NCBI GenBank assembly: GCA_013397935.1
Contig: VZRN01005202.1
Span: forward strand, 1,308,673-1,372,672
Direction: 5' to 3'
Length of the DNA stretch: 64,000 nt
Origin: Dasyornis broadbenti
Taxonomy: Eukaryota > Chordata > Aves > Passeriformes > Dasyornithidae
The notes under the pieces are model-generated. The model was not told where the DNA came from. It did no database searches and saw only the letters and a program-made list of their open reading frames with translations. The translations under genes were made by a program, and so were the position numbers. Position 1 is the first letter of the stretch; the number at the start of each line of letters is the position of its first letter. This document shows positions 12,901 to 24,539 of this stretch, piece after piece.

Positions 12901-13052
12901 TCTATCCCTCCTCTCATTCCGTCTGTCTGTGCACAGAAAATGTGGTTTGTTTCTTCTCTGTTGCTGGATGCTTGGAAAAATAAGAGATGAAGGCTTGAAA
13001 AACATGCTGCATACCAGATACATTAGCTGCCCTCAAGAGCCACAAATAGCCC
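9966..13052. other. Long noncoding stretch, very AT-rich at 11,010-11,130
   Basis: No gene recognised. Around 11,010-11,130 the sequence is dominated by ATATA and TATAT words, a degraded AT low-complexity patch. A 128-codon minus-strand frame at 12,637-13,023 has no domain I recognise, and a 70-codon plus-strand frame overlaps it. It is left unannotated as a gene. Confidence 0.55.
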
Positions 13053-13130
13053 TATTATTCTTCCAGAATATTTATATTACAGTGATGCCTAGAGGCTCCA
13101 GCTAACTGCAGGGCTGTACAAAATCAGGAT
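13053..13130 (+). repeat. Old amniote dispersed repeat fragment
   Basis: The text runs TATTACAGTGATGCCTAGAG then GCTCCAG, and ends GGGCTGTACAAAA. A very common amniote repeat reads TATTACAGTAGCACCTAGAG then GCCCC, and later GCACTGTACAAACA. The copy here appears to lack a middle part. Probably an L2 or L3 related 3' end; exact family uncertain. Confidence 0.5.
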
Positions 13131-14369
13131 GTGTGCCAGCTATGGTACAAATGCAGGTTAACACACAGCCCATTCTCCAATGAGCTTGGGATCCTCACTG
13201 CAGCCTCTTGTATATGACAGAATTAAAGATTGTTTTTTCCCCTCAAGTGCTCCTGTGAGATAGGGAAGTTCTATATACCTGCAGCACTCTCACTGCAGCC
13301 AAATCCCTAGACAGTTCTAATAGGAAAGTAGTGCTACAAAACTCAAGGTGTGATCTTATGAGAAGGAAAGCTGACATTTATTTACAACATCTCTAAGCTG
13401 ATTTTACCTGCTCATACACAGATTTTATACAATTATATTCCCTCTCTTTCTCTAAATATATATATTTATATGGAAATGTGTTATTTTGAAGAAGTAGGTT
13501 GTTTGGATAATTAGCTCCAGGTCATATAGGAAGTGGATGTGTGTTTACAATATAGATTAAAATTATTACATATTGCAAGCCAAGGTACTAGTAAGAAACC
13601 AGGGAGTTTTCCAGTGCAGAAAAGACTATGTATATAAATGGATATGACTTGTACCAGCAAACCCACATTTTAAAGTCAGTAGTTTGAAGAATCTCTTCAG
13701 GTGACAGAGGTTCAGGAATGCAAAGTGCTGTGTTGCTGAAGAGCTAAAACAAAGGCTGCTTGCTTCAGCTGATACACCATCCTTTTATGACGAAAAACAT
13801 GCCAACTGAACAGCAACTTACATTACATTCCTCACAGGGTACCCTGACAGGAGTAACAACCTCCCCACACACTGCAGGGGCTAAAGGTCTGAGGATTAGA
13901 GTGAACAAGGTCAATGTTAATTAATGCTTTAACTAATCACAGGTTAAGTGCTTCCAGCCACAGGCAGCCTACAACACTGGCTGAATCTGCCCTATATATG
14001 GTCTGGAGCTGATATGACTGTAGTAGCTTTTTAAAAGTGTACGCATATATATTTTTTGCATATAATAGTGAATCAAGTATTAAACTTTCATGAAGTAGGC
14101 ATTATTTCAGGACTGATCTTCAGTGCTGGATACCTTCATTTAATTAGTTTACACAGAGAAGCACCTAAGTACACCCCCTTCCCAATGCTATAGTTTGGGG
14201 CCTGCTCAGGGCCTGGACAAGTGCAGCTCTATGACAGGCTGGCACCCAAAAGCAGTGGCTGCTGTTTTGCTAAGGGGTACACAGCAAGCTGCATCCATAA
14301 CTCATGGCTTTTTTCTTCCTGGGCAGTGTGTGGGCCGGAGGTACAGCCACAGAGTTAGTATAAATTCTA
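13131..14369. other. Noncoding stretch, nothing recognised
   Basis: Unique, AT-rich, with a short TATATATTTATAT patch near 13,456. No gene or element recognised. Confidence 0.55.
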
Positions 14370-14490
14370 GGATGAGACCAACAAAGCAAAACCAAAAACA
14401 AAATCCCAAAACAAACAGGAAAAANNNNNNNNNNNNNNNNNNNNNNNNNNNNNNAAAAAAAAAGAATGCAAAGAAGAACAAGAAAAGTGA
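14370..14490. repeat. A-rich low-complexity tract interrupted by a gap
   Basis: The tract is built from AAAAC, CAAAA and AAGAA words on both sides of a run of N. The apparent open frames crossing it (14,195-14,527 plus, 14,367-14,654 minus) run through the N bases and are artefacts. Confidence 0.85.
14425..14454. other. Assembly gap, 30 N
   Basis: Thirty N bases flanked by A runs on both sides (AAAAA before, nine A after). The missing sequence is probably a length-variable A-rich repeat, and the N count may not be the true size. Confidence 0.98.
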
Positions 14491-14559
14491 AGCCCTTTCA
14501 CCTCCAAGTCATAAACATCTCTTTTGATCTCTGTGTCTCCTATTTCTGATCTGACAAGT

Positions 14560-15260
14560 ATTACAAATGCTGAGCCCACACCCCGCTTCCCTCCAGTGAT
14601 TAATGTGCTACGGTCTCTCTGAAAGCTTAAAGAGCTCTCCCTTCGGGCCACCACATTTGATAAAGAAATGAAGCCTGGCGATTAATAATTCCCCGGGCTG
14701 AGTTTTTGTTTAATAACTATTCTGTCAGTGATAGATCTAAAGGGCGAGGGTGTGGATGTGCGTGCATGTGGAGGGAGTAATTTGATTGTGGCCAGGAGAT
14801 TTGGCAGGCTGGCATTACAAAGCAGCTCTTTAGCAGTGGCTGGAAAACCAGCATGACAAATCACTCCGTTCTCTGCTTTCTCAGCCTACCCCTCTCGACT
14901 GAGCTATCTCATTAGTCTCAAGCCAGCCAATCCAAGCCTATGATTTGGGAAATATTTCCTTCTTGACATTCAAGAGAACAATTCCTTACCCGGGGAAAAT
15001 TACATTTAAAAATAAATGGAAAAGCATCAATCAGCTAGGAAAATATATTCAGCTTTTTGGATCTCTGGAGAGAAATGCTTTTTAAAAAATTTTATTACAT
15101 TTAAATAGGACTGAAGGCCATGGTTTGATTTTTAAAAAACTGAGATAACTAAAAAGATAGCACTATAACATTTGCATATTAATAGTTATGTTTTCTTTAT
15201 ATAGAGACAGTATTTTTCATTAAAGCTAAATCTTGAATATTTACAGACCTGTGGAGATGC
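14560..15260. promoter_or_regulatory. Candidate conserved noncoding block
   Basis: About 700 bp without repeats and rich in homeodomain-type sites. ATTAATAATT at 14,681-14,690 is followed directly by CCCCGGG. ATCAATCA at 15,026-15,033 is the reverse complement of the PBX/HOX-type TGATTGAT. An exact POU octamer ATTTGCAT lies at 15,170-15,177 and runs into ATTAAT. Such clustering in a region with no gene is typical of developmental enhancers, but that is inference from texture. Conservation was not tested and no target gene is visible. Confidence 0.35.
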
Positions 15261-15405
15261 ACTAGAAGATACCTGTTAGTAGAGACAGATAGGCTACACA
15301 GTACAACAAATTACAAGGTGATTGGAATGTGGTTTTTTAGACCAGCAAGACAAATGTATTTCTAGGTGAACTTTTTAAGAATTCTCAAGCCTCCTTTCAG
15401 GACAT
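15261..15405. other. Short noncoding stretch
   Basis: Unique sequence between the candidate block and an A run. Nothing recognised. Confidence 0.5.
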
Positions 15406-15420
15406 AAAAAAAAAAAAAAA
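15406..15420. repeat. A15 homopolymer
   Basis: Run of 15 A ending in GATCAG. No recognisable retroposed sequence lies directly upstream. Confidence 0.9.
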
Positions 15421-17182
15421 GATCAGATTAAAATAGCTTTCCTTTAAAACAGTTCTCTCTGCTGAACAGTATCTCTTATTCATTCTTGCTTTCTTAGTCC
15501 AGAGAAGTATGAGAGTCAGCTGAGCCACTGAGGAGTAATTTCCTCATGCAGAGTAGCTCCAAACTTGACCCATACAGGACAATCTTCTTTATAACACCTC
15601 AACCTATACGCTGAGCAAAAAAAGACAACAACTGCTTTAGTGACAGCTTTCCTGGGGAATCCAGCAATCTTAGCTGAGCTCAGGGAGGGATCCTACACCT
15701 TCCTGAAGATGCAACACCCTGTCGCAAGGAGCTTATACCTTACAGCTCTGGACATCTGGCCTCTCCCAACCCTAGCTACTACTAACTAGTCAGGCCTCTC
15801 CATGGCTCTACATCACCTTTCCCACTGAAAATTACCTTCCTGACAGACACATTAAGTGACTCCAGCACATTTCACCCAGATGAGGTGGGTTGCCTTATGC
15901 ATCTTAAATAAGTGAGTCTTTTCTGTGTCAGCTGATGGATGGCAGATGAATTGGAATAGTCACAGGAAGGAGTCTCAGCAGACAAGGATGCTCTCTCAGC
16001 ATCATACAGCAGCAGAATCAGGAATATAGCACAGGTTTTCTGGCCCCTAGTCCAGCTTCCCTGTGGATGAAGCTCTCTGCCTTTCCAATTCTGACGGAAA
16101 AATACATTCAGCAAACCCTCCTAATGAGATTCCCTGCAAATGTATCTGAGGAGATATTTTCATATTATGAGAGAGATTATGAATTTTATCCAGGGGGTAA
16201 ATAACCTAGAAAATTAGATGTGTCATTGCTAGGCCATGAAAGAAGAATTGATTACATCACCTTTTCCTAATGGGATATTATAACTGACCGTGTATTATTT
16301 CTGCAGACCTGCAAGCTCTACCATGTCCCATAATTCACTGCAAAATGTTGGAATTCAGGCTTTGCCCATATCATTACATGAAGATGAAGTGCTAGTGCTG
16401 CTCTGAATTACATTTCTATTCATTTTACTCATTTTTAAAAGTATTTGCTTCCCATACATAAATTGTTACTATTATATAAAGATTTGCTAAGGCACCTTGC
16501 TGACAATTTTTCCTCTCTTTTACCCTGAATTAATAACAATATGCAAATCAGTAGCAGTGGGGTTTTTTTCTTTCCACTTAACACAATGCTTGGATAACAG
16601 AGCATTTAAAGATTTATGATACATATTAATAGCATTTAAGCACCCTTCAGAGTAAATACCCCTTTGTTTTTCATTCTCTCCTTCTATACTTACCTTTTCC
16701 TATATTATGTCATCTCTCTGCACGTCACACACTTTAAAACAAGGCCACCTCATCACATTCTTTCTTCTCTGCCCCTTCCTTTTCAGTTGGCAGCAAAAAC
16801 TATCTCGCTACTGAAAGAAAAATGACCACTCATCCCATCTGCCACTGCCTAAACTGCAGAGAAAAATCTCAATATATCTAGTCACCTAGCTAAATCCAGG
16901 CAGTATTGTCAAGACTGAATGTCAGGCCACACTCACAAAGGCTGCTGCTCTATTAAATTCTTTAGCTGATGAAACACTGGTGTGGTAGCTTTTTAGTCCA
17001 GGCCATAATATGTAATAGTCAGTTGTTTGTAAAATCGGACAAACAGCAGTTTCTAGGACTCTGCGCCAGATTTTTACCTAATTTACCCAATTAAAGCTAT
17101 CAATTGTACATATAATTTCTTTCTTGCTGGTGACAGCACCCAATTACTAGTTTCCAGTCAATGGTGAAGTGACAGAAATCTT
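15421..17182. other. Noncoding stretch, nothing recognised
   Basis: Unique AT-rich sequence. The CGCAAGGAGCTTATACCTTACA words near 15,723 faintly recall an old amniote repeat but are too weak to call. Confidence 0.5.
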
Positions 17183-17263
17183 TTAAAAAAAAATTGAAAC
17201 CAAACACAAAAAACCAAAACAAAACAAAAACCGCAGAAAAACAAACCTACCACAACAAAACCC
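17183..17263. repeat. A-rich low-complexity tract (CAAAA type)
   Basis: About 80 bp of AAAAC, CCAAA and CAAAA words. It is similar in composition to the tract around the gap at 14,425, which is expected for low complexity and does not imply duplication. Confidence 0.85.
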
Positions 17264-18799
17264 TCTATATTTTTCCTTTGCATTTTATGTGAAGTTTACA
17301 AAATAATCTTTCCCCCCTGCAGCACTTTTAACTTTGTGATAGGAGGGTGGTTTTGTGGATATGGTGAACTGTGTGAACGAACCATCTTCTGCACCACCAT
17401 ATTTCATCTTCTCCCTGGAACAGACCAGCCCCATAATACTGTTAACCATTCTTGCTTTCCCAAGAAAATATTCCTTTCTCCTCTTCTTTTCTGGGGTTTA
17501 AGTAATTTTGTGGTATTTTTAGGAACTATCACCTCCCCCTAGCTGTGTTGCCTGTTTTTTTATAAAGACGACACCCTGACACCACTTTGAACAAATTTGC
17601 CAAATTCAGCATCTTTTTGTGGATGCACTTGGTTTGGATTCATCACCACTCTGAGTGATTGTGAAGCTCTGATCATTCCTAAACTGTCCTGAAAAAAAAA
17701 TATAGACCAGAAATAATAGCCTTCTCTTCTTGTTTGAGGGGCACTAAAATCAGATGCTAGACTACTAGCCCATCACTTGCCAAGAGCAAGACACCCAAGA
17801 GGCACCACGTACTTGCTGAGTCCACAGTAGTCAAGTAGGAATTTGAGGAAGTTGTCACACAGCTCTCCCAAAGAAACCCATTTTAAAATATTGCTTATTT
17901 CTGATGGGACCTGAGCATTTGTTTCAGTAACCCAGGAAGGAATATTCCAACAAAGTCCAGGAAGAACATGGGAGGTTCGTTGCCAGGTACCAGCTGCAGT
18001 GCTGGAGCACATGAGCAGCTCTGAGTGCCAAAAGCCAGCACTGGGTGGCAGGCTAGGACAGCACTTAGGAGTGACTGCCAGCCCTGGTGCTCCACTTCCC
18101 AGCTTCTCCCAAAGTGTCTCCTTGTCGCCTACAAAAGGCTGCAGTTGGGTGGTAGAGCAGGAGAAGCCCACACACCCAGCACTGGGGACTGCCTTGTTCT
18201 ACCTAAGAAACCAGGCAGAGTTCTCCCTTTCCCTGCAGCCAAAGGAGGCTGCAGATGCTGCCTCATTCTTTTCTCGCTTTTAACTTGAAGTAGGAACAAC
18301 ATGTCTTTGAGAGGGAAAAGCGCAACTGGAATTTGTCCAGGCAGCTAATCTTGCAGGTGTAATTTTAGAATGGAGCGGTCTGGTAGTCACAAACATGAAC
18401 GAGTATATCTTGCACTGCATCCCAGTGTTATGTAAAAACAACTTGGGAATCAGCAGCCTCCTTCCCCGTGGAAGCAACCACTAAAACCTTCCTCCATCAC
18501 CACTAGTAAGGGCAGGACTAACTTGCAAGGTGATCCCCCTGACACTGATCAGCCCTTCTCCATTCCTAGGAAAAGAAACTCATCCGTTGGGTATATGCAC
18601 AAATGCCTGTCAAAGTCAGCCCATGGGGACAGAGATGTTTCAATTCTCCACAACAAATCTGCTGATGCTTCTGTCCACCTTTGCCATCTTCTTTCTCTGT
18701 GTTTGGGTGCTCTGTTGCAGTCCAGTCACTGTCTCCTTCTGGGCCTACTGTTATTTGCACCAAGTGTCTGCAGACCTTTCAAACATTGGAGCCCTGTCT
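17264..18799. other. Noncoding stretch with overlapping short frames
   Basis: From 17,770 to 18,820 several frames of 60-132 codons are open on both strands at once. The longest is minus-strand 17,773-18,171. None shows a recognisable domain, signal peptide or repeat pattern. The many overlapping frames fit the slightly higher GC here rather than a gene. Confidence 0.5.
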
Positions 18800-18980
18800 G
18801 AATGCATAAAATGCTAATCTCATTAGATTTCTCATTTTCAGTGTAATATTGTCACACTGCTATGCACCACTGCCACAGATTAGCAGGCTTGCCAGAATGG
18901 AGCCCCGCTAATGAGTTAATCCAAATAACACTCAAATCCCAAATCAGATTTAAAGCCATCTAGACAGTGGACCCGCCAAG
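18800..18980. promoter_or_regulatory. Candidate conserved noncoding block
   Basis: A compact block with many TAAT cores, including GCTAATCTCATTAG near 18,812 and GCTAATGAGTTAATCC ending near 18,922. The latter contains a TAATCC site of OTX/bicoid type at 18,917-18,922. It includes 18,875-18,898, which shares 24 bases in two blocks with 33,525-33,556. No repeat family is recognised. Regulatory function is inferred from motif clustering only. Confidence 0.35.
18875..18898. repeat. Short sequence shared with 33,525-33,556
   Basis: ACAGATTAGCA followed directly by GGCTTGCCAGAAT. At 33,525 the same two blocks occur in the same order and orientation, separated by 8 extra bases (TGAAAGCA). Both copies lie in otherwise dissimilar unique sequence. 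Confidence 0.7.
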
Positions 18981-20939
18981 GATGGGTGAGGGGGAGGAGG
19001 GGAGAGGATGAGCCTAGTTTTGACAGAAGTAGTTGTCAATTAAGTGAGAGAGGGGTGTAAGGGAGAAGCAAGCAAGCATTTTTTTTCCTTGGGAGGACAG
19101 GCTCAGTCAAACTCCAAGTTACCATGCACAACCCAAATACAAAACCTGAGAAATAATCTACAATAACACAGGTATCTGGATGGTCAGTCAGCTTCCGACT
19201 TGAGAGAGAGACACAGCTATAAAAATCAGGAGCCAGCAAAGCTTCTATTGCCATCATTTAATCTACAGTGCTTGGAAGGTCTAAGCAGCTTGTAGCTCTG
19301 AGCTTGATTCATTCCAGCCAGGAACCTGGAGATGAGGGGAGGGGATAGTTTCATGTATTAGTTTCTTATTTTACAAATGACCTAACACGCTGAAGAGATG
19401 CACAGAGGCTCAAAGCAAAGGCACTGAGGGAAACACACATCCTTTACTGTTTGTGTTTGAAATAGGTTCTTAAAATGTAGCTGCAGTCTGCAGGGTAGAG
19501 GTGGCAGGGATCTCTTTTTCACCACACTTTTAAATGAAATTGCTCCTTTAGTGGGAAAATACTGAATTACTGAAGCTGAAAACTTTCACATGTACATACT
19601 GGCTTCATTAGACCTCCAGTAAGATACAGTTCCACCTTAGGCTTAGGAAAATGTGGCCAGAGCCCAAAGAAGCACCTCAGAACAACCTGGCCACCAGAAC
19701 ACCGTCTCAGAACAGAGGAAAACAAGAACACAACAGGGTCAGAGACACCTCCAATCAGGGTCCAAATTTTGAAAGGCCTCAGCTTTAGTTCATGGAGAGC
19801 AAAACCTTTTTTGCAGTGTTGATCTATATCTCTGGACAAAAACATAGTTTCCCATTCAACAATTTACCAAAGAGTACCTAAAACGCCAGCATAGTTTTCT
19901 GTTGCACCTATTTCCTCCTTGTCTATCCAGTCCTGGATGTTTTCCTCAGAAATGTGGATTTGTTTTTGCTGACAGTAGATGATAAGTCTTGCATCCTTTT
20001 AATGAAAAGTCAAGAACTTAGCACTTCAACCACTCAGTTGCAGAGAAGGGAAGTGAAATGCATTTTATGCTGACATCATCAACAAACTTGTCTGCAAAGT
20101 TTTACTTCTTTAAACTTTCATTTGACTATTGATGGAATGAGCTAGAAAGAAGGAAGCTTGATTCTCAGATGTGGAATTTAGCTAAGCAAAACTGGTGAGA
20201 GAATTCTGTTTTCACTGGTAAATGTAGCAAATTTGTTATGGAAACCTCTCTCTATAGAAACTTTTATCAAACAAATGTTGTGTTAAGCAAACCTTTCTTC
20301 CCAGAAGTCATGCTTCTCAGCACATCCCTTACTGCTGTACTTCAACAACTGTGGCAACTATCAGAGCATTCAAGCCCACTGGGCTGATTCAGAATCTGAA
20401 GAAGTCAATCTGAATTTCTGTTGATTTCACAACACCTTGATGCAGGCCTTAAACTGCATAGTGTGCAAACAGAATAGCTGGTTAATGTTTCTTTCCAGGT
20501 CTCACTAAGCAAACAGATAAATAGTAAGCAGTGCATTCAAAGAAAGAGAGTCCCTTTGCTTTATTGTGTCTATTAAATTGTCCTGATAATAAACCATGCC
20601 AATATGCTGCCAATTTTTAAGCATAAACCAAATTTTCCGTCTTTTAAGATGTTAGATCATTTTGTTCACTGATAAAGAGACCCCATTGTAAAGGGAATGC
20701 AATAGCCAGCAGTGCCAAACTTTCCAAACATAGCGAAGCTACCAGGAACACGCTTTTGTGTGCACAGATTCTGCCCCTTCCAGAGACACAACTGCCCACA
20801 ACAATCTTCCTGCTCCATGCTAACAAGGTACTAATAACAATAGTAATCACAGTTTGCCTGCTCAGCTCACCCCAGGAGCATGGCAGCAAATTGATGATCA
20901 TTTCTCATTGTGAATTATGACACAGGCACATCACCTCAC
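18981..20939. other. Noncoding stretch with faint old-repeat traces
   Basis: At 19,340-19,430, TTATTTTACAAATGA followed by GCACAGAGGCTCAAAG recalls the 3' part of MIR or L2. At 20,376-20,455, CTGATTCAGAATCTGAAG followed by TGTTGATTTCA recalls another amniote repeat. Both are too degraded to call with confidence. No gene recognised. Confidence 0.45.
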
Positions 20940-21070
20940 CCCTGGAATAAAACAGCACCTGCCAATCCCGTTAAAACAGCAAGGGGAAAAATGAAAGCCC
21001 TGCCGTAGCCAATCTGATTCCCTGCTGACTCTAATTACCCAGACGGGAATTTTACAATTGCTTCCTCCAC
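20940..21070. promoter_or_regulatory. Candidate conserved noncoding block
   Basis: Contains ACTCTAATTACCCAGACGGG followed by AATTTTACAATTGC, and upstream CCAATCCCGTTAAAA and GCCGTAGCCAATCTGATT. The block keeps several CpG dinucleotides next to TAATTA and CCAAT words in a CpG-poor neighbourhood. That is the basis for flagging it. Conservation was not tested. Confidence 0.3.
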
Positions 21071-21454
21071 CAACTCCTGCTCTGCAGTCTGCAGACTTTG
21101 GCTAGTTCTTTCTTTTGTATGCCTACTGCCACTGAGTAGATTGGGTTCCTAATGAGTCTTGACACTAATGGTACAGGGAGACAGCGCAATTACATATCCC
21201 TCTCCCATTCAGAGCAAACCTGGCAGGAAATGACCTGAGACCTCACACCCTTCTACCCCAAAGAACCCAGTTATAATGCCTCAGGAGCAGGGCCAGCTGG
21301 TGCACACTCCCCCCCTCAGCAGCCCTCACTTCACTTCCCCTTTCCGTTGTGCAGGTGGCTGGAAACAGTTCTTTATGGCCTAATCCATGACTGGTGGGTT
21401 GAGGCTAATACAGAAGCCAGAGAAGCCTTAGCACATTTGGAACTGCAGCTCATC
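21071..21454. other. Short noncoding stretch
   Basis: Unique sequence with a C7 run near 21,309. No retroposed gene sequence is recognisable upstream of the following A run. Confidence 0.5.
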
Positions 21455-21480
21455 AAAAAAAAAAAAAAAAAAAAAAAAAA
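21455..21480. repeat. A26 homopolymer
   Basis: The longest homopolymer in the window, 26 A followed by GAAAAC. Bird CR1 elements do not end in poly(A), and nothing upstream looks like a processed gene copy. A plain length-variable A run is the simplest reading. Confidence 0.95.
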
Positions 21481-24400
21481 GAAAACATTATTTCACACAT
21501 GTGCTGGACAGCTCTAACACACAGTTGTTGTCTATTAGGTGTTTAACAATGTGTGTAACTCAGACTGCTTTAGAGTGGGGAGGGGAGAGACATGTGCTCC
21601 TGTGATTTCCATGTTGATTGTAGTCCAGGTGTAAAAGAGACTGGAGCTACCTATTGAACTGTGAGCTAATTACAAGAAGAAACAGCTGTTGTCTGCTAAT
21701 GAGGATGCAGATCCATAAGAAGCATGTTAGCTGGTGAGGAATAAACGTCTTCCACTCCTTGAGTGAGCAGCAGACTACAAAAGATGCCTTATATCTATGA
21801 CTCATGTTGCCACATCATCTGAACAACTCACAAATGATTGTATGTTTGCTTCTGAGAAAAGCCCTGTTAAAGAGGAAAGCACAAGTCCAAATACACAGGT
21901 GGGAAGGTGAGGCAGAGGACCAAGGACACATACAGAGTCTGATCAAAGCATAAAATAGGCCCAAATCAGCTTATTTATACTCCAGTGTTTTAAGTACAAA
22001 TCTATTTTTTGCATCATGCTGGTAACTCTGAACCCAGCATTTCATGTATCACTGAATTTCTTTCACTGCTTTACTACCCTATAATAGCATAGTCTCTTAC
22101 TTCTATTAACCTCACTGCTACTTCTGTTTCCCCTCAGGGGCCTGTGAGTCTTCTGCCTCTCAGCTATTTATTGTGATGTATGGGATGTTTCTCTTAGCCT
22201 TCAAAGAGTTCACTGGACCTTCAAAGTTCTTCCTGCTCCTCTTCACCCCCAGGTAACGAGGAAGTCCTGCAGTTCCCAGCTGCTCACCAGCTTCCATCCT
22301 GTTACCCTCCACACACATACCCTGTCAGATTCTCTGTACACCAGTACTCTGTACTTTGTCTCCTGGACAGCATTATCTGTGGGGGCTCTAAAGCTGCCAT
22401 CAGCATGAGTTCTCTAATTTCAGTGTTTATGGACTACTACAGTTTAACACCAAGGGAAAACATTGGAGAATTTATTTCCAGTGTAAGTCCACTGGCAACA
22501 GCTACAGCATGGATCATTTCAAGGATTATTTAAACCTTTTGCATCCTCTTTTCCTCCAAAATTTGGTCTAAAACATATGTAATTTTAAGAAAACAATGGC
22601 TAATTTTCATCCCACTAATTGCTCTTTTCCTTTTTGACATAGGTGCTCTAAACCACATCACATCCTGTAAAGTTTTGAGGAACAAGACATATGCAGAGAA
22701 AGCATCACAATTATGCAGGTGCTGCTATTCTATAAGCCACTACACAAAGAATTCCGTACTTGTAATACATGAAAAAGGAGCAGTAATTTCAAGTAGCTCA
22801 GGGAACTCCTAATGGAGTTCTTGCTTTTTATTTCCCTCTCCAGTTTTAAAGTATTATTTACTGTAGTATTCAATTAAGAACAAGGGTTTACTATAGCAAC
22901 CACAGCAGTGAGAGGTACTATTCACACACAGTTTCTGAAATACAAGCTTTTAAGCATCTTCTTAGCAACACTTGTTGATAAACCTATGGCACAGGAGAAC
23001 GCTATGTGGTTTATAAGGAGTGACTTGCACACTAAATTAAGTCTTCAGGAACTGTATTGCTTGAGGTCTTCCTCTTTCTCCCTGACTTTACCTTCCTAGA
23101 GTTAGCACACTTGTTAGCAGAGAACAAGACTAATAAAAATATAAAGACATCACCTTTGGATTGGGAATACAAAGGAGGAACTGTCATATGACAGCTTTTC
23201 TCTCTGCCACTATGTGGCAGCAGAAGTTACTTGTGATTCACTACATCAGTATCTTCATAGGCATTCCAGCTGTGACCCTGCCATCACTCATTCTGGGGAC
23301 CCTCTCTCATTCAGCATCTGCCAGCTGTCAGCATGGGACTCCAGGGAAAATTACAGATTTCTGGAAAATTACAAGGGGCAGCAGAAGGGAGCATTTGATT
23401 TGTTTCTATTTTCTCTGTATAAGGCATTTCATGTGCCTGCAGTTTGCCAGCTTCCTGACTTTCTTTTGCCTGGGTGTCTCCATGCTTCTGTAGTCTTGCA
23501 CTTAACTGATTTAGTTTTTCTCATGTCTCTCCATCTCCCTACAGTTCCTCTTCCCATGATGTCATTACCTGCTCAAATCCGTTCTACAAGAATTGGGAGA
23601 GCAAACAAAGAATGCTCTCCCCTTCTGACGCAGACACGGGGTATTATTTAGACCTATCAATGAGTACTGATCATTATCTTCCTTGACAAGTTATCCTTTC
23701 TCAAGCTGCACTCCCTTTACAAAGGCACCTCCCAGACCCAGCAAAGCTACAAATGGGAAAACCCGCAATTAACAACTGTGGTTAACCACAAGCAGATAAG
23801 ACCGATTTAAACGTGCCCGTCTTTGTCTAGACTAAGATGCTAAGTGGTGTTTGAAGTATACTTACTTTAGATGCTATGAGTAATTCTGTTTTCACATTCC
23901 CACCTGCTTCCCCTACTGGCTGAGAACATCATAACAAATATATTCATGGTTCCCTTGGATTTAATATTCAGGATTCTCATTCTTTCATCGATCGAGGTGC
24001 CATTGAATTCAACCTGGCAGTGTTCCACACCGTAAGACAGAAATGCTGATCACTGCATCCTGAATTCTTATCTCATTATGGCCTACATTTTTACCTGATG
24101 TATTTTGTTGCATTTTCCATTTCTTTCCTAGAATCCAGTTGCTAGCATGGTCAGGTAACCACTTCACTCCACAGGGTAGCTACCTTGGGGCAGCAGCTGA
24201 AGTGGCAGTTCTGTGGGTATTGTTTGTACAATATGTCGCAGTTGAGAATGCTATATGCACATACAGTATCACAGTTCTTTGCAGGAAGCAAACCTGTTCA
24301 AAACTACATTCTATTATGAATTTAGGGAAGGGCATTGGATTTACGTAAAGACCAAACACTCCTTTAGGCAGGAGCTCCTGCTTTGTACTGTTACCTAGGC

Positions 24401-24539
24401 AATGGCTGTGGAAAGTGTCTGAGCACACATAAGGATGGACCTGATCGGCTGGAATTGGGTGCTGCTGATTACAGCTGCTATTTCAAGAAGACTTAAGGGA
24501 AACACAGATGCACACCCTAGGTTCACAGAAAGAAACAGC
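21481..24539. other. Noncoding stretch, nothing recognised
   Basis: Unique sequence. A 145-codon plus-strand frame at 23,214-23,651 overlaps a 110-codon frame in another plus-strand frame. Neither shows a domain or plausible start context. Confidence 0.5.

Noticed and set aside
12637..13023. 128-codon minus-strand frame
   Set aside because: No recognisable domain, ordinary AT-rich composition, overlapped by a frame on the other strand.
14195..14654. Open frames on both strands across the first gap
   Set aside because: They run through 30 N bases and an A-rich tract, so the translation is not real.
20376..20455. Old amniote repeat with a GTTGATTTC core
   Set aside because: Too diverged to separate from chance by eye.
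21280..21480. Processed pseudogene ending in the A26 run
   Set aside because: The sequence before the A run resembles no gene, there is no polyadenylation signal at the right place, and no flanking duplication is seen.
23214..23651. 145-codon plus-strand frame
   Set aside because: No domain or family resemblance, and a second plus-strand frame is open over half of it; length is within reach of chance in 64 kb.
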